64,000 nucleotides of DNA from Vermamoeba vermiformis (lineage: Eukaryota > Tubulinea > Echinamoebida), in NCBI GenBank assembly GCA_045837725.1, contig JBEWZL010000208.1:143466-207465 (forward strand). The letters are read 5' to 3'. Below the pieces are notes generated by a model, which worked only from the letters and a program-made list of their open reading frames with translations, was not told where the DNA came from and made no database searches. Positions within the stretch are counted from its first letter, which is position 1. Each line of letters begins with the position of its first letter. Shown one piece after another: positions 25,301 through 37,839 of the stretch. Made by a program: the position numbers and the translations under genes.

Positions 25301-27600
25301 GATTTTGGAAGCTAGGATTGGTGTTTAAAGAACGACTGGAAAAGGTACGTTAATATTCGACGTTCAACGAACTAGATCTGTTCTAAACAATCACATCCGG
25401 ATCACAATTTTGTTTGATGTTTTGTTCTTTATACTAATATATGCACTACATTTGCAGTACTTGCCTAAATATCGTGAAGCGCTCCTACAGTTGGCCACAA
25501 CAAAGTTCGAGACTTCAGTCGTGATTGCGAACATCGAAGCACATCCGAGTGTCATTCCTGAAGAGCAGCGATTAATACAATATGTATTATTAGGTAATAG
25601 CGCATACATTCTTATTGAAGTTAATTATCACATCCGGATAATGCATTATCTTCACTGTGAAATTTTTATTCAGATCCGGATCTAACTCATCGGCGCAACT
25701 AAGACATTATTTAATATAATATATCATTATTAATATTATTAGGAAATGCCTGTTTGGGTGAAAAATTCAACGCCGAAGCAGAAGATTTCGTGAAGTATTT
25801 GCAGAAACAAAAAAAGATCAAAATCGGCAAAGACGCATTCAACGCCCTATTTGGTGACATTCTGTGTCGCATCAATCAAAAGAACAATAAGAAGCTTAAA
25901 GAGATATTGAAGAACATCTTGGACTCGTTCAGCCTGGATCTGTATGATTTCGGCATCCGGCCTGCTGTTGAGCGGTACACGACTATCGGCGAAGATTGGC
26001 AAACTTTTAAGACTATTCCGTATACCTACAAACAGTTTCAAGATGCTGTGAAAGTTTTCAAAGCCAAAAAAGGAAGGAGGAGCGGAAAAAATATGGTGTT
26101 GGAAAAAATGTTCGAGTACGAGCCGCCAACGGTGAAAAAAGACAAGAAAATTAAGAAATCTGACAAAGTGAGATACGAGCTGAATAATCTTGGTACTGAT
26201 GGCTACTCTTCTTATTTTGGAATTACCTACACGAACCGCCCGAACGTAAAGAAGGTACGTACAAATCTTTGCAAAAATTTGCTGCGTTCACTGAATTTGG
26301 CGATATATATCGCAGCTTGATTGGATTCGCTTTTTTTCAAACTCGAGGTTTTTCTGATTTTTCCTTTTTAGGAAATCACTTCATTGGGTGGCACCATCGC
26401 CGTTAAAAATATGCTGCTCGTGTTGGAATGTACGACAGACGAAGATCTTTTGGACCTGCAAAGAGCTTTTCACGTGATTTTGGCGTTTTTACGTGATGGC
26501 GCAGCACCAGCGAGTTACTTTGAAGTAGCGATGAAACTCTTTGCCAAATTGAAGCCGGATCTGGTCCGTGAAATTCAAATGCGGTACATGCAAATCATGG
26601 CACTTGTCATTTCAGTACGCATTGACAGCAAAGAAAAAATGACCGACGAACTGAAACAAGTGTTGCTTAGCATCTACGATCAGGTAAAACCAAAACATTC
26701 CAGCACTTTCCAAATAAGGAAAAAATGCATTTATATGGATTATTTTGTTGTATATAGCTTATTGCGTTCTACGAAGAAAATCTGGACGACAGACACATGA
26801 TTGAATTTTTGCTGACTTTTGCCGTGCGATACCAAGACCAATTCCCAAACGAAAAAAATATGATGGTGCGTCCGAATCAATAATAATACCATCTTGATAC
26901 AACGTTCTTATTTCCTTTTTAGGTATACAACCTTTTGAAACGGCTTGTTTTTGCTTCGCCAAAAGACACTCGTCGCGCACTGATGTATTGTCATGCTGTT
27001 GGAAAATTCTTCGTTGAGCCTCCAAATGATGATTGTAATGTAAGGAACAGCTACAAATTTGGAAATAAGTTTTCGTTCGAGCTAACAAGGAAACTTTCAC
27101 AGAACCCTTGGTTCATTGAACGAGTGCACATCATAGCCTTTATTGGATACCATTTCGGCCCCTCTTTTTTGAACGTACGCGGACTATAATGTGCTCATTA
27201 ATACTAGTAGGTAAAACTAACTTTGTTTCCGCAGCGGATCAGCCATTTCCGCGCTCATACAGCTGAAATGACGTTCAATGCAACAGGTAAGGATAATGAA
27301 TCCTTATAGTGCTCAGGCAACGACTAACGATTATCGTATTCAGAAATGTTCAGCAAGTGCGTGGAGTACTACAAAAGTGCCGAAGAAATGGATCCCGAGC
27401 TACAAAATTTGATGAAACGGTTTATCGTGCTATTCGCCGTCTTTACTACGACAGACATACACAACTTGTGTCTATACAACGCGTTGTTCAGCGATGAAGC
27501 AGCGAGAGTAATGGCAGTAGTGCGCAGCAAGAAATTCGACACCGGGATCAAGGACCTGAACAAAGAGGCCAAGTCCTGGGATAATATTTTTGATTTGTAA
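22314..27600 (+). CDS. F-box/helical-repeat protein, tandem paralogue C (long acidic/Asn linker)
   Basis: The largest array member. The N-terminus is MEKKGGRGKRQRKDNNNDPN; the F-box is LFDTLHDELIINVLVQIP, continued after a splice near 22,632 by ERVERWSHLSQKQDFWRLY. The signature is GGQQVVDWFRYCKIR. The linker of about 190 residues (23,023-23,490) is very acidic with Asn runs (DDWNDLFDDGIDDDYEFGDY, MDEEEESFNDYDDDEESF). The body shows the family landmarks TKFRYPSRE, VAMKLFAKLKPDLVREI and the C-terminal FDTGIKDLNKEAKSWDNIF. A further insert lies around 26,040-26,200, Lys-rich (KKDKKIKKSDK). Introns are larger on average than in A and B. Exon joins between 25,130 and 25,760 are provisional. Confidence 0.78.
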
Positions 27601-28069
27601 ATAGGACTAGCAGTCCAAACCAAGAAAGTGCAGAGCCAGACAAAAACGGTCTACACGCTGAACAATAACGTATTTTCTGTGCTGCACAGAAAAACCGAAA
27701 ACAAGCCAAAGGAGGCGACCAAAAGCAAGTCCAACTGCTCGTAATACGTGCATTCGCGAGCCTTCTAATATGGTTCACAGCCGGCTTGTTTGTGGTGTTT
27801 TGGAGGATCCAATAGTTCGTGATCGTTTGTGAATGTGAAAGTTCGCTTTCCATCCACTTCAAACACTAAAAATAATCAAAGGTATTTAAATCTGATTAAC
27901 TGCTCGTAGCTTGTTCCAAAGTGACCGTGGGCACGGAAAAATTTAGAGTTGCCGCAATAAATAATTTCTGTGTTTAGCACAAAAAATTTTTTGTTTCTCC
28001 AGATCTGGATCCGATTCAACGCACCATGCCAAGAAATACCTTACAAGCGCCGTAGGAGATGATGCTTAA
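27601..28069. other. Intergenic, no gene seen
   Basis: Between the end of the F-box array and the tRNA. A 104-codon minus-strand frame overlaps the 3' end of paralogue C and carries no domain features, so I treat it as a shadow. Nothing else is recognisable. Confidence 0.6.
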
Positions 28070-28142
28070 ATGCCAGTAGCTCAGAGGTACGAGCGTTGGC
28101 CTCCGGAGCCAAGGGTCGTGGGTTCAATCCCCACCTGGCATG
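28070..28142 (+). tRNA. tRNA-Arg(CCG): tRNA-Arg, anticodon CCG
   Basis: A full cloverleaf can be drawn: acceptor ATGCCAG/CTGGCAT with discriminator G; D-arm GCTC/GAGC; anticodon stem TTGGC/GCCAA with loop CTCCGGA (anticodon CCG at 28,103-28,105, reading CGG); T-arm GTGGG-TTCAATC-CCCAC. The internal polymerase III promoter is present: A box TAGCTCAGAGG at 28,077-28,087 and B box GGTTCAATCC at 28,121-28,130. There is no intron and no encoded CCA. Confidence 0.96.
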
Positions 28143-28145
28143 TAA

Positions 28146-28153
28146 TTTTTTTT
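28146..28153 (+). terminator. RNA polymerase III T-run terminator
   Basis: Eight consecutive T residues beginning three bases after the tRNA discriminator base, the usual termination signal for polymerase III. Confidence 0.85.
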
Positions 28154-28265
28154 CGGATCAGGACAGGTTCTTTACAGTAATAGAAAGCCCTTTATTAAAT
28201 CCCAAAACAAAAAAAAAGTGGAGTAAAAAATTGAACCTTTTACTACTCGATCAAGATCAGTTTTC

Positions 28266-29326
28266 TTAAGGGAACCAGTTCAAATCGGTGTCGTAGCCAC
28301 ACAAAGTGTAGTCACCTGCGTTTTTAAACTATTATTAGCCTTTGAGCAGAAATTAAAGTGGGTCTAACGTACCAAGGTATTGCTTCATGGTGGGTTTCTT
28401 CCATCCACCAAAAGGAGAGAAGTCACCTGCACGCACATTAGTATGGAATCATACTTAATAGTAGAGCTACTTACTGTATGAGTGCTTGCCATTGTAACGA
28501 GCGTACCACAACGGGAAAGTAGATCCGGCGTGCCAGTCGCCCATGATCGGCTTCCATTGGACGAGACTTGTGTAAACACCGATGTTAAGGCCTAATTAAT
28601 TGTTAACGTGGATTATTTTAGCTTAATCTTATTTACGTACCCATAGATTGAGCTTGTTGGACCAATCCGTTGAAAAAGTTTCTGTTTGAAGCTTGATCTG
28701 ACCAGTATTCAGTTCCTTCAATATCGAGCCTATGAAATACACCATAAGCTTTTCATATTTCCTATTCTAAACATTCTTTGAACGTACCAGAGAGTGCCAA
28801 AGTTCGCGCCATTGAGGTTTGTGATCATGTCGCTAACTTGCTTGGCGGGATTGCCGCAAGACGGGCAGGGGAACCTTGATCATAGTTAGATTTAACTATT
28901 TAGCATAGAATTAAGCGTAAACTTACATGTAAATATCAACAGAGTTCATGCCTGTCAAAAAAATAAAAAAAATGAATCAAATTACCCGGCGAATATTTCA
29001 AATGTGATTACCTGCGCTCCAAGCACTACAATCGTACGTTAATATCAAGTTAAATAAAAAAATAATATGAACTTACTTGGCGATATTTTGGGCAGCGTTC
29101 GTATCCACTTTTCCGTTGCTGCGGTAAGCCTGAATAAGCGTTAATAATCTATTTTTAAGTAATTTATCTCGTATTTAAGGCCTACTCTAACAATAGCAAA
29201 CGTATAGTTCTTTCCAAGCATGCATTGGAAGCCAGATACGGAAACTGGAGTGGCTACGTCCACGCCGAGTGTAGCGTAAGCGACAGTAACGCAAGCAAAT
29301 AGGACTAATAAATACTTAACGTTCAT
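28266..29326 (-). CDS. Secreted GH25-family lysozyme (muramidase)
   Basis: Predicted to cleave bacterial peptidoglycan. A signal peptide (MNVKYLLVLFACVTVAYA) leads into the mature GVDVATPVSVSGFQCMLG, matching the GH25 opening D-x-S/A-x strand. Next come the beta-strand DIYMFPCPSCGN and the catalytic DxE strand in GTLWLDIEGTEYW, then IGVYTSLVQWKPIMG and WYARYNG, ending AGDYTLCGYDTDLNWFP. There are seven short introns. The start at 29326 is chosen over a Met 13 codons upstream because it gives a clean signal peptide. The family has eukaryotic members in nematodes and social amoebae, where it digests bacterial prey or acts in defence; both roles fit a bacterivorous protist. Confidence 0.9.
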
Positions 29327-29513
29327 TTGTGGTGTAGATAAGATAAAAATAAATGGGTAATGCAATTGTGATTTTTAGGGAGCAATGGCCTTTCAAAAAC
29401 GTCAAAAAACGAAATCTCTACAACGAGAAGCGTCATTTAGAGTGACTGATTGACAGCCGAGATAGCGCTAGAAGCCTATATATTTATTGTGCGAGCAACG
29501 ATGTACAATCGGT

Positions 29514-32500
29514 TTAATAAGAAATGTTGTTAAAGGCCTCGTGGAACTCGTCGGTTACAGCAGTAAAGGCCGAGTACAACGGATCGTAAACATTGTCCGA
29601 GGTCAATTGCTTCAATGCAGCCGTCAATTTGCGCAAGATATTGTCCCATTGCTTCAACATGGCATAAGCGTCGTAATCAGTCATGTTGTTGTCCTTGACG
29701 AGGTTCTTGACCTGTTTGTTCTTGTAGAAATTGAACGCGTAGCCGTTGCATTCTCCGTCCTTGCACGTGTCAATAAGAGGACTCAATGAAGGGTCAATAG
29801 GCGCAAGTTTGAGTCGCTCAAAGGCATGATTGACACTTTCGTTGACACGTGTCACAATCGCGTTGTAACTTTCCATCACCGCACGAACATTGGCGGGCAA
29901 AGTCGGTGCTGATTTGGTCTGCGTGTCACCGGTGATCTTTCTGGGCAAGATCAAGTAGCTCAATATAGTCATCAAGTTATCGTTGGCAGCGGATCTCTCG
30001 CTGGCGATCTTCTCCTTGGTCATGGTAGCAGAAGGCAAGAGATTGTACGCGGCAACAATGTTATCCAAGGCACCGCAGTGAATGAGGAAGCCAAGGGGGT
30101 AATTGTAGGGCGAGATCTCTATTGAATGTGCTGCGAGCCCAGCAAGGCCAATAGGACGGGCCTTGTCATCGATCAATTTCAATCGATACAAGAACTCCAC
30201 ACAGTAGCGAAGTGATCTCGATGCATCAATTTCAGCTTGTTGGCTGGCGTCCTTGGTGAATGTGGGCGATAAGGGCGCTACCTTAAGGTGTGAAATCTTG
30301 TTGTGAGCGAGCGTCTTGTCCTTGGCTTGGTGGTGCAAGATGAGACAGTCAAGAGTCGTATCAATGTCAATCAAGTTAGGGGTCACGAGCTCTTGGATTG
30401 GCGAGTAGATCAAGTCCGCAATGCGGCTGTTGTTCATGTAGAAGTAGACCACATTGCCGAGGTTGTCAAAGCCACGACGACCAGCACGACCTTCCATCTG
30501 AACAGCGTCGAGTGCTGACAAGTTGGGCGAGTTGCGCAAGAACACGGTGGTCTTTGAAGGCATGTTGAGACCTAATGACAGAATAGGCGTGCCGACAATA
30601 ACTGTCAAAGCACCAGCTCGGAAGAGAGTCTCGACCAAGTCACGATAAGGCTTTGGCAAAGCTTGACTGTACGAGGCAATACCACGAGTCAGTGCCAGAA
30701 CGAGCGGGTGACGAGAGCTCCAGCCAGTCTTCTCGAACAAACGGCGCATCCAGAAGATGACGTCTTCGTGCGAGAACAACTCGCGAGCCAAGAAAGAGCA
30801 CTTGTCTGAGACGTTCAACGAGTACTCGCGCACTTGTTGGAGCTTGGCGTTGATCGCGTGGTAGCGCCACATCTTGGCGAGTTGTTTGCGCGAGATCTTG
30901 GTTTCTTCGTTCGGATCCTTCTTGTCGTTGACAACCTTCTTGTCTTTCTCGACTTTAGGCAGCTCAATGTACTCTTTCTTGGGCTCCATGGCCTCGAGAT
31001 GTGCTGCGACTTGTTCGACGAGGTCAACGACAAATCCGCCTTCGTACCAAAAAGCAATTGTAGGCAACAAAGTTCGTTGCTTCATCAACTGCAACAAGTC
31101 AATGAATTGCACGGCAACTTCTTTCGTTGATTGGGTCTCGGCACTGCCGTCTTGGTCAGCGAAACGTTGCAAAGATTCAGCGACACGTTTTCGTTGTTCG
31201 GCGTTCAGATCTTCAATGTACACGCGGAACAACTCTTGTTGGAACTTGCGAGAGTCATCGCGCTTGATGAATCCGTGTTGCGAAAAGAATTCATCGCTCT
31301 TAAGGAGGCTCTTGAGCTTGTCCTCGCCGAGTTCTTTCTTCAAAGCAGACCAGATCTCGTGCACTTCTTCGGGTCTCAAGTGCAAGTGCGGCAAGAACTG
31401 CAATCTCTCAGGCTTGTCGGCAAGCACGATCGGATTCATCTTGACTAATTGACTCGACTTGTCTTCCTTGGGAGGCACGAATTGGTATCTAAATATGTTA
31501 CTATTAGTTCATCGTCAAGTTATTAATCTTTTTCAAGGCTTACCGCTGAATGTCGTTCCAAGGCTGGATCGGGGCCTTGGGCAACAAAGCAACTTCTTGA
31601 GAGGTCACGGTTTCGAGCCACGATTGAAGCTTGGCAGGATTCTGAACAGTGGCTGAGAGTGCCAAGAAGGGGCAAGGCACAAAGGCCAAGGACTTGGCAT
31701 AGCTTGAGCGCAACGACGATTCATCATCTTGCGTGCCAATGCAATGAATTTCGTCAAAAATGACGTATTGCAATCGACTAGCCCATTGTTGAGATGCAGG
31801 TGAGATCAACAAGCTGAACAAGATTTGAGGCGTGCAAACGAGAATGTCGCAATTGTCTACGTTTTCGCGGTACTCGCTCGTGAAGAGACCAAAAGTGACG
31901 TTCTCTCCCTTGTATCTCTTGTAGATATTGGCGCCCATTTGATTGACCAATGGGGTGCTAGGAGCCACGAAAACAATGCGAGACTTCATGTCCGTGTCCA
32001 TTGACTTAGCCTTAGGATCGGCTTTCGTCTTCTCCAAGACACGCGTGATAGTGTAGAACGAGATGAAAGTCTTGCCCGTGGAAGTAGGTGCCACGACCAA
32101 CGCAGACTTGTCTTGTTTGATGCGCTGAATGACGTCGTACTGCCATTGATCGGGGAAAAACTTGACGTCCTTGTGTTCTTCGAGTCTCGGAGCAATCTCA
32201 CGAACAAAGTTCTCGCCAAGGTGCAAGAACTGGAAGTCAATGTAGTTCTTCGTGAAGACCTCTTTGCCGTCTTTCGACTTCACAACCTTGTGCAAGACGT
32301 TGTATCCAGCAGCACGGATCTCGTCGGTGTTCTTGTCACTGACTGCTACATTCAACGATTGGCTAATAGGAGTGAAGCCAAGCGTGTCCAACGTGTGTGC
32401 CATGAACGCATAAACGGTGTGGTGCTTGGACAAGTGTCGCTTGAAGTTCATGTACAGGTCATGAATGCACTGAAACACTGCGGCTACATTCTCTGCGCTG

Positions 32501-33982
32501 GGCTCTTTGTTGCAGTCATCGATGCTCCAAGACAACGAGATCGCTAAGATTTTGATGCACGTGTCTGCTTTGAACTGCTTTGACATGTTGCGGTCTTTGA
32601 GCACGGAGAACAGCTCACGGCGCAATCTCAATTGTCTGTCAGGCGTGTTGCGAATGTTATTCAACGCTGCAACGTCGTACAGGTCTTGCGGGACTGTTTA
32701 AAAATTAGGTCAGATCTGACCATTGACAAAATGACACTTTTTGACACTTACAATTAACCTTCTTGCAACGCGCGCAGAACTTCCAATCAGGTTTGTTTTT
32801 CTTTCCGCATGCTGCGCAACAGTCATTGCCTAAGGAAATAATTAATAAACGCGTTTCATCCAAAATTTAACACATTAAATTTTACCTTCGCCTTTGGCTG
32901 CCTTGCATTTCGGGCAGTTATCTTTGCCTTTCAAATCTGCGCCGCATTTCTTGCAGAAAGAAACTTCGGGCTCTGAAAATTAACGGTTAAAATCGAGTTT
33001 AAGACGGTAAGATTGCAACCTGAAAAAGTTTTCAGGGTTGATCTGAAGTTATCTTACCTTTAATATCATCGCCTTCAATAAAGATCTCGACGTAGATACG
33101 CAGATTTTGCGAGAATTCTAAAACTTCAGGGGCTCGCTCCACCGAAAGAGATTCGGCGGTTTTGTCCATGAATAAGGTCCAGGACTGCTTGTTACCTCTA
33201 TGATCATTCTTGTCGCCGATTATAGAGGCGTTTAGTAGCTTGCCGTTGTTCCAATGGAATTTTTGCTGAAATAAGAAATTGAAAGGAGATCCAGCGGTGT
33301 TTCCATCTGGGGACACGACTTTCAACATCCGCTCTTCAAACACTTCTTCTTCAGCAGCAAGCAGGTTGTGACCCATAATTTGATCTTTATGAAGGTCTTT
33401 GACCAAAAATGATTCCAGAAGCGGGGAATCAATGGCTCCGAGTCGAAGATCAAAATCCGATCTTGGCACGATTAATTCTGCGGACTCGTAAAACTCTTTG
33501 ACAAGTTGCTCTACTTCTTTGGCAAATAGGGCACCCTTTCTGTCATATTCTTTAAATTTTTTGGTCACTTCTTTTACGGATTCTTCAAGACTTTGCTTTT
33601 CTTGAGCTTGTCTTGTTTTGAGCGAACTGAGCTCGGTCTTCAAACTGGCATTATTCTTCTTATATGCACGTTGCTCTCTTTCTTCAAGTTGCTCTTGTAA
33701 AACATTCTTATCCGGGATTTGGGCTTCCAATATTTTTCGCCACCAGGCCATGACGGAATTGAAGTCCGCTTCCTTGGATCTAGTAATTTCTTCTTCGCGT
33801 AGTTTGTAAAGTAGATCAAGATCTTGTAATCGCTTCTCAGCAGATTTGATCTGAATCTGCAGCTTGACAGCTGCGACCAGATCCTCTGGGGTCCAGGGTT
33901 CGTTGACTACTTCTTGTACTACAGGTTCGTCTAATGCTGTTTCCCAGTCATCGTATAATTGTTCTTGTGTGTTATCGTTCAT
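29514..33982 (-). CDS. DDX60-like superfamily 2 helicase with N-terminal coiled coil and two zinc ribbons
   Basis: About 1,350 residues. The first exon (316 codons) starts MNDNTQEQLYDDWETALDEP and is a charged coiled coil followed by a beta-rich stretch. Two short exons each encode a zinc ribbon: CKKCG...CPKC, then CCAACG...CARC. The helicase follows: motif I APTSTGKT, Ia VAPSTPLVNQ, II DEIHCIG, III LSATVQNP, V GTPILSLGLNMPS and VI QMEGRAGRRGFDNLGNVV. The DEIHC, the QMEGRAGRRGFD and the long C-terminal domain are those of the DDX60/SKI2-like branch. Vertebrate DDX60 acts in antiviral RNA sensing and in ribosome-associated decay; the role in this organism is inferred only. Vertebrate DDX60 lacks this N-terminal layout as far as I know. 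Stop TAA after AFNNISY. Confidence 0.88.
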
Positions 33983-34104
33983 TATTCAGAATAAAAAATG
34001 GATCAAGAAAATTTTTTGCTTTTTATACCGCCCAATGTCCCTTTGCCCTGGCATAAACACGGCAATCATAAATTACAAAGAAGTAAATAATTTTGCATGG
34101 CAGA

Positions 34105-35678
34105 TTATAGTATCATGCTCAATAGAGGTAGCAATGACAGTTGGATCGCGAGTTTTAAAGTGCTAGATCTCGAAGTTCGTGATGGAGTTGTATTTTCATT
34201 TTCAGAGGGGGTATTGCTACCAGTAGGAGATGTTGACGGGCCGTCCGCAGGCACAGTGTAGCTACCTTTAATGGCCGCGTCGATGTCTTCCCTTACGCTG
34301 TTCACTAGCAGGGCGCTCACGCCACCCTGTGAGCCAAAAGTTGACAAGACACCGTAGAAGTTGTGCGTGCGATCAATGAATGGGTAGAAACCAAAGGCTC
34401 CTGGACTAGAGCGCACGTGATACTCATCTGTGCCACAGATTGGCAAAAATACGGACGAATTGCATTCAACCCAATGACCGAAGGCTGTCGTTGTGGATTA
34501 GTACAGCCAAGCATTCATCAATATTACAAGTGGTTGTCTTCTTACCGTAGTGCCATTCGAGATCAAAAGCAGTTGCCGCCGAGTAACCGATCGTCACGTT
34601 AGTTCGATCCAGTTCCATGTTGGTGATGGTCTCGGGCTTCAAGTATTGTTTCAGGTACAATGCTCGCACTAACTTGCCGTAGTCGTAAGCACTTGCAAAG
34701 ATGCCACCTAAGAGCGTCGAGCCAATCAGAATCAAGTACACGGTATTACGTGTGTTTACCTGTTGAACTGTTACGTACCAGCCATTCGTGGGTTCATTTG
34801 ACCACCGTAGCGCATTGCTAATTGCAACGGCTTGGTCAGGTAAGTTGCGAACAAAACCTTCCAGTCAATGCCTGTCTTGTTTTGCGCAATATAACCCAGC
34901 ACTTGCATGTGGTTGCCTCTATACAACAACGTTAATAAGTACTTAACTACAATGTACAACACGAACCCATAGTAGAAAGTAGATCCAGGCTCAGTAGAAA
35001 CATTCATGTTGTAGATCACCTTCACACAGTCCTCTCTGGTTCAAAATTAGGTCCAAATGCTGCTACGCAGCTACCATAAAACCAATAACTTACAGTGAGA
35101 TAGAATCTTGATTGTTAAGACAACCAGCTTCGTCGTTGAAACCACTCTGGAAGGTTAGCAAGTGATACACTAGAAACATCGGACATTAGCGCTGCATTAT
35201 GGTGAAATTCAGTCACAATATTTACCTGTGACACGAGAGCGTGGGTCATTGGGATCGTTGGTCCACCATGGAATGATATCTTGGGGTCGGGTGGACAAAT
35301 CCAGAATTCCCTACGCGATGGGTTTGGGTGATTTGCTTTTAAACTTTACTCGTATCAAAATAAGCATACCTCTTCTAAAAGTCGCTGTATTACGACGCTC
35401 ATAGGCCATTTTGAAGCACTAGCGATCTGCAGGACACTTGAACCGTTAATCGAGCCTAATCAAATATGCAATTAATTTAGAGTAAGAATTAATCGGCGAT
35501 AAGTACCTTTCTGAAATGTGTAGATGATGCCAGATTCGTTGCCAATAAATAAGAAGAAATTGTCGTTTACGGTAGTAGCACTTAACTTATCGGTGACCAC
35601 TTGCCAAGGGTCTTCTGTCGTCTGTGCTCGTGCACAACCGAGCGCAGTCAATAACAATAAACAAATTATGGCTTTCAT
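34105..35678 (-). CDS. Secreted beta-lactamase-fold serine hydrolase, GPI-type tail (copy 1)
   Basis: Signal peptide MKAIICLLLLTALGCARAQ, then a class-C beta-lactamase/penicillin-binding-protein fold: the SxxK motif is in ASASKWPMS, followed by DIIPWWTNDPNDPRSRVT and VYHLLTFQSGFNDEAGC. Later landmarks are GNHMQVLGYIAQNKTGIDW, GGIFASAYDYGKLVRALY and a C-terminal pocket motif DEYHVRSSPGAFGFYPF. The tail is Ser/Thr/Pro-rich and ends in a hydrophobic segment, as for a GPI anchor, so the protein is probably on the cell surface. Related eukaryotic proteins are esterases or peptidases rather than antibiotic-degrading enzymes; no substrate can be read. About eight introns. Confidence 0.87.
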
Positions 35679-35852
35679 GAGCTAATGTATTCATAAATCA
35701 AACTCAAGTTACTTTCTAGTGTATTCATAACCAAAATTGCCGAAATAATGAATCACACGAATGGATCACGTCAAAACGTTAAAATTTTGATTCTTTGGGC
35801 CAGGTTAACGGTCCGTTTATGGGACAAAGAACAAAAGCATTTTAATGACTTA

Positions 35853-37527
35853 CTAAAGCGTAAAGCTAACGAGAAAAACAACCAAAAGTTGGAGCGTCAG
35901 CGCTAAGGTGCTAGATCCGGAGGTTCGTGACGGAGTTGCGAGAGCAGGTGCATTGGTAGTAGGAGAGCTGCTGCCAGTAGGACTGCTGCTCGGCACCACA
36001 CCACTGTTCGCGCTCTTGATGGCTGCATTGATATCGCTTTTCACGCCGTACAGAATGTTCACGCTCACGCCACCCTGTGATCCAGAAGTTGACAAGACGC
36101 CATAGTAATTGTTCGTGCGATCGAGGAATGGATAGAAGCCAAAGGCACCAGCACTCGAGCGTACGTGATACTCATCCGTTGCGCAGCTAGGCAAAAATGT
36201 CGCGGAGTTGCATTCAACCCAATGACCGAAGGCTGAATAAGAGCTAGTTAGCGTAAATTTATATGATATCATATCATTAGCAATGCTTACCATAGTGCCA
36301 TTCAAAACCAAAGGCGGTGGCTGGCGAGTAAGTGATTGACACGTTAGTTCGATCCAGTTCCATGTTGGTGATGGTCTCGGGCTTCAAAAACTGCTTCAAG
36401 TACAAGGCTCGCACTAACTTGCCGTAGTCATAAGCACTTGATATGAGACCGCCTACATGCCAAAAGAGTTAGAACTCGGATCTGCAACCAAATCATCGGA
36501 CACGTGCCACTTTGTTGATAGGATTTATCAAAATAGTGCTCGTAGTGCTACATACCAGCCAGTCTAGGGTTCGTAGTGCCGCCATATCGGGCAGTCATAT
36601 TCAACGGCGTTGTCAGATAGTTCGAGAACAACGTCTTCCAGTCAATGCCTGTCTTGTTCTGTGCCATGAAGCCCAGTATCTGCATGTGATTGCCACTGAC
36701 AGTATGACATTAATATTGAACAGATAGTAGTGCACGAACTCACCTGTAGTAAAAGGTGGAGCCTGGTTCCGTTGAAACATTCATGTTGTAGATCGCCTTT
36801 GCGCAATCCTCCCTGGTTTGATATTAGTATACTATAGTTAAATATTAATAGGCTTACAGTGAGATGGACAATTGATTATTGAGACAGCTAGCATCGTTAT
36901 TGAAACCGCTTTGGAAGGTCAGCAAGTGATACACTAAAAACGTCAGATGTTAGAGCTGTATAAGTTGAGATGAAGACGTGATTTATACCTGTGACACGAG
37001 AGCGTGGGTCATTGGGATCGTTGGTCCACCATGGAATGATATCTTGAGGTCTCGTGGACACATCCAAAATTCCCTACCAATTCCGAATTAGAATCTGACC
37101 GACTTGATAAAACTGAATCATATCAAAATAAGCATACCTCTTCAAAAAGTCGCTGTATTACAACGCTCATAGGCCATTTAGAAGCACTAGCGATCTGAAC
37201 GGAAGACGAGCCGTCGATCGAACCTGGACAACGTTAATAATTACGGCGCTATAAATATTGCGTTAAATTATTATATTATAAAGATATTCGAGAAGGAAAA
37301 GAACAAATTGAATCATTTTGGCGGATGTTATTCAATTAAAATTTACCTTTCTGAAATGTGTAGACAACGCCGGATTCGGTGCCAATAAATAAGAAGAAAT
37401 TATCATTGGTCGTCGTGGCATTTAATTTATCCGTGACCACTTGCCAAAGCTCTTCAGTCGTTTGTGCTCGTGCGATTGTTGCGCAGCCGAGCGCAGTAAA
37501 TAAAATAATACAAATTATGGCCTTCAT
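35853..37527 (-). CDS. Secreted beta-lactamase-fold serine hydrolase, GPI-type tail (copy 2)
   Basis: Tandem duplicate of the gene 170 bp downstream, with the same exon order and near-identical stretches (signal peptide MKAIICIILFTALGC, QVVTDKLNATTTNDNFFLFI, DPNDPRSRVT, DEYHVRSSAGAFGFYPF). The reading frame is intact. The tail is again low-complexity (SSPTGSSSPTTNAPA) and ends in a hydrophobic GPI-type signal. The introns and the linker diverge more than the exons, so the duplication is not recent but the coding sequence is under constraint. The second SxxK (ASASKWPMS) is retained. Confidence 0.87.
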
Positions 37528-37839
37528 TGGTTCTTGTAAGGTGTTGCTGTATTATTGAAATAGACAAATAAGCTACAGTGCGTCCAACCTTCTTTTGTTA
37601 CAAGATGGGACATGAAAAGAGCCCGAAGGACGTTCAATAAAACTATTTATGCTTGACGTGTGTCGACCAAAGCAGCCGAAACATTAAAAAATAAATCACA
37701 CGAATGGATCACGCCAACAACACTTCAAAACAGGTTAAATTTGGAAGCACTTAGAATTAACTAATTTAACGACATAATGTTAAATTGGTTACAAATAATT
37801 AGATATAAAACAATTTATTAGTAAAGACAGTGCGCCAGA
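37528..37839. other. Intergenic, no gene seen
   Basis: AT-rich spacer between the 5' end of the beta-lactamase-fold gene and the 3' end of the CFA synthase. No open frame, repeat or RNA structure was noticed. Confidence 0.6.

Noticed and set aside
27548-27862. 104-codon minus-strand frame after the F-box array
   Set aside because: Overlaps the real 3' exon of paralogue C and has no recognisable feature.
31131-32547. Long plus-strand frames opposite the helicase
   Set aside because: Shadows of the helicase coding strand; they carry no motifs of their own.
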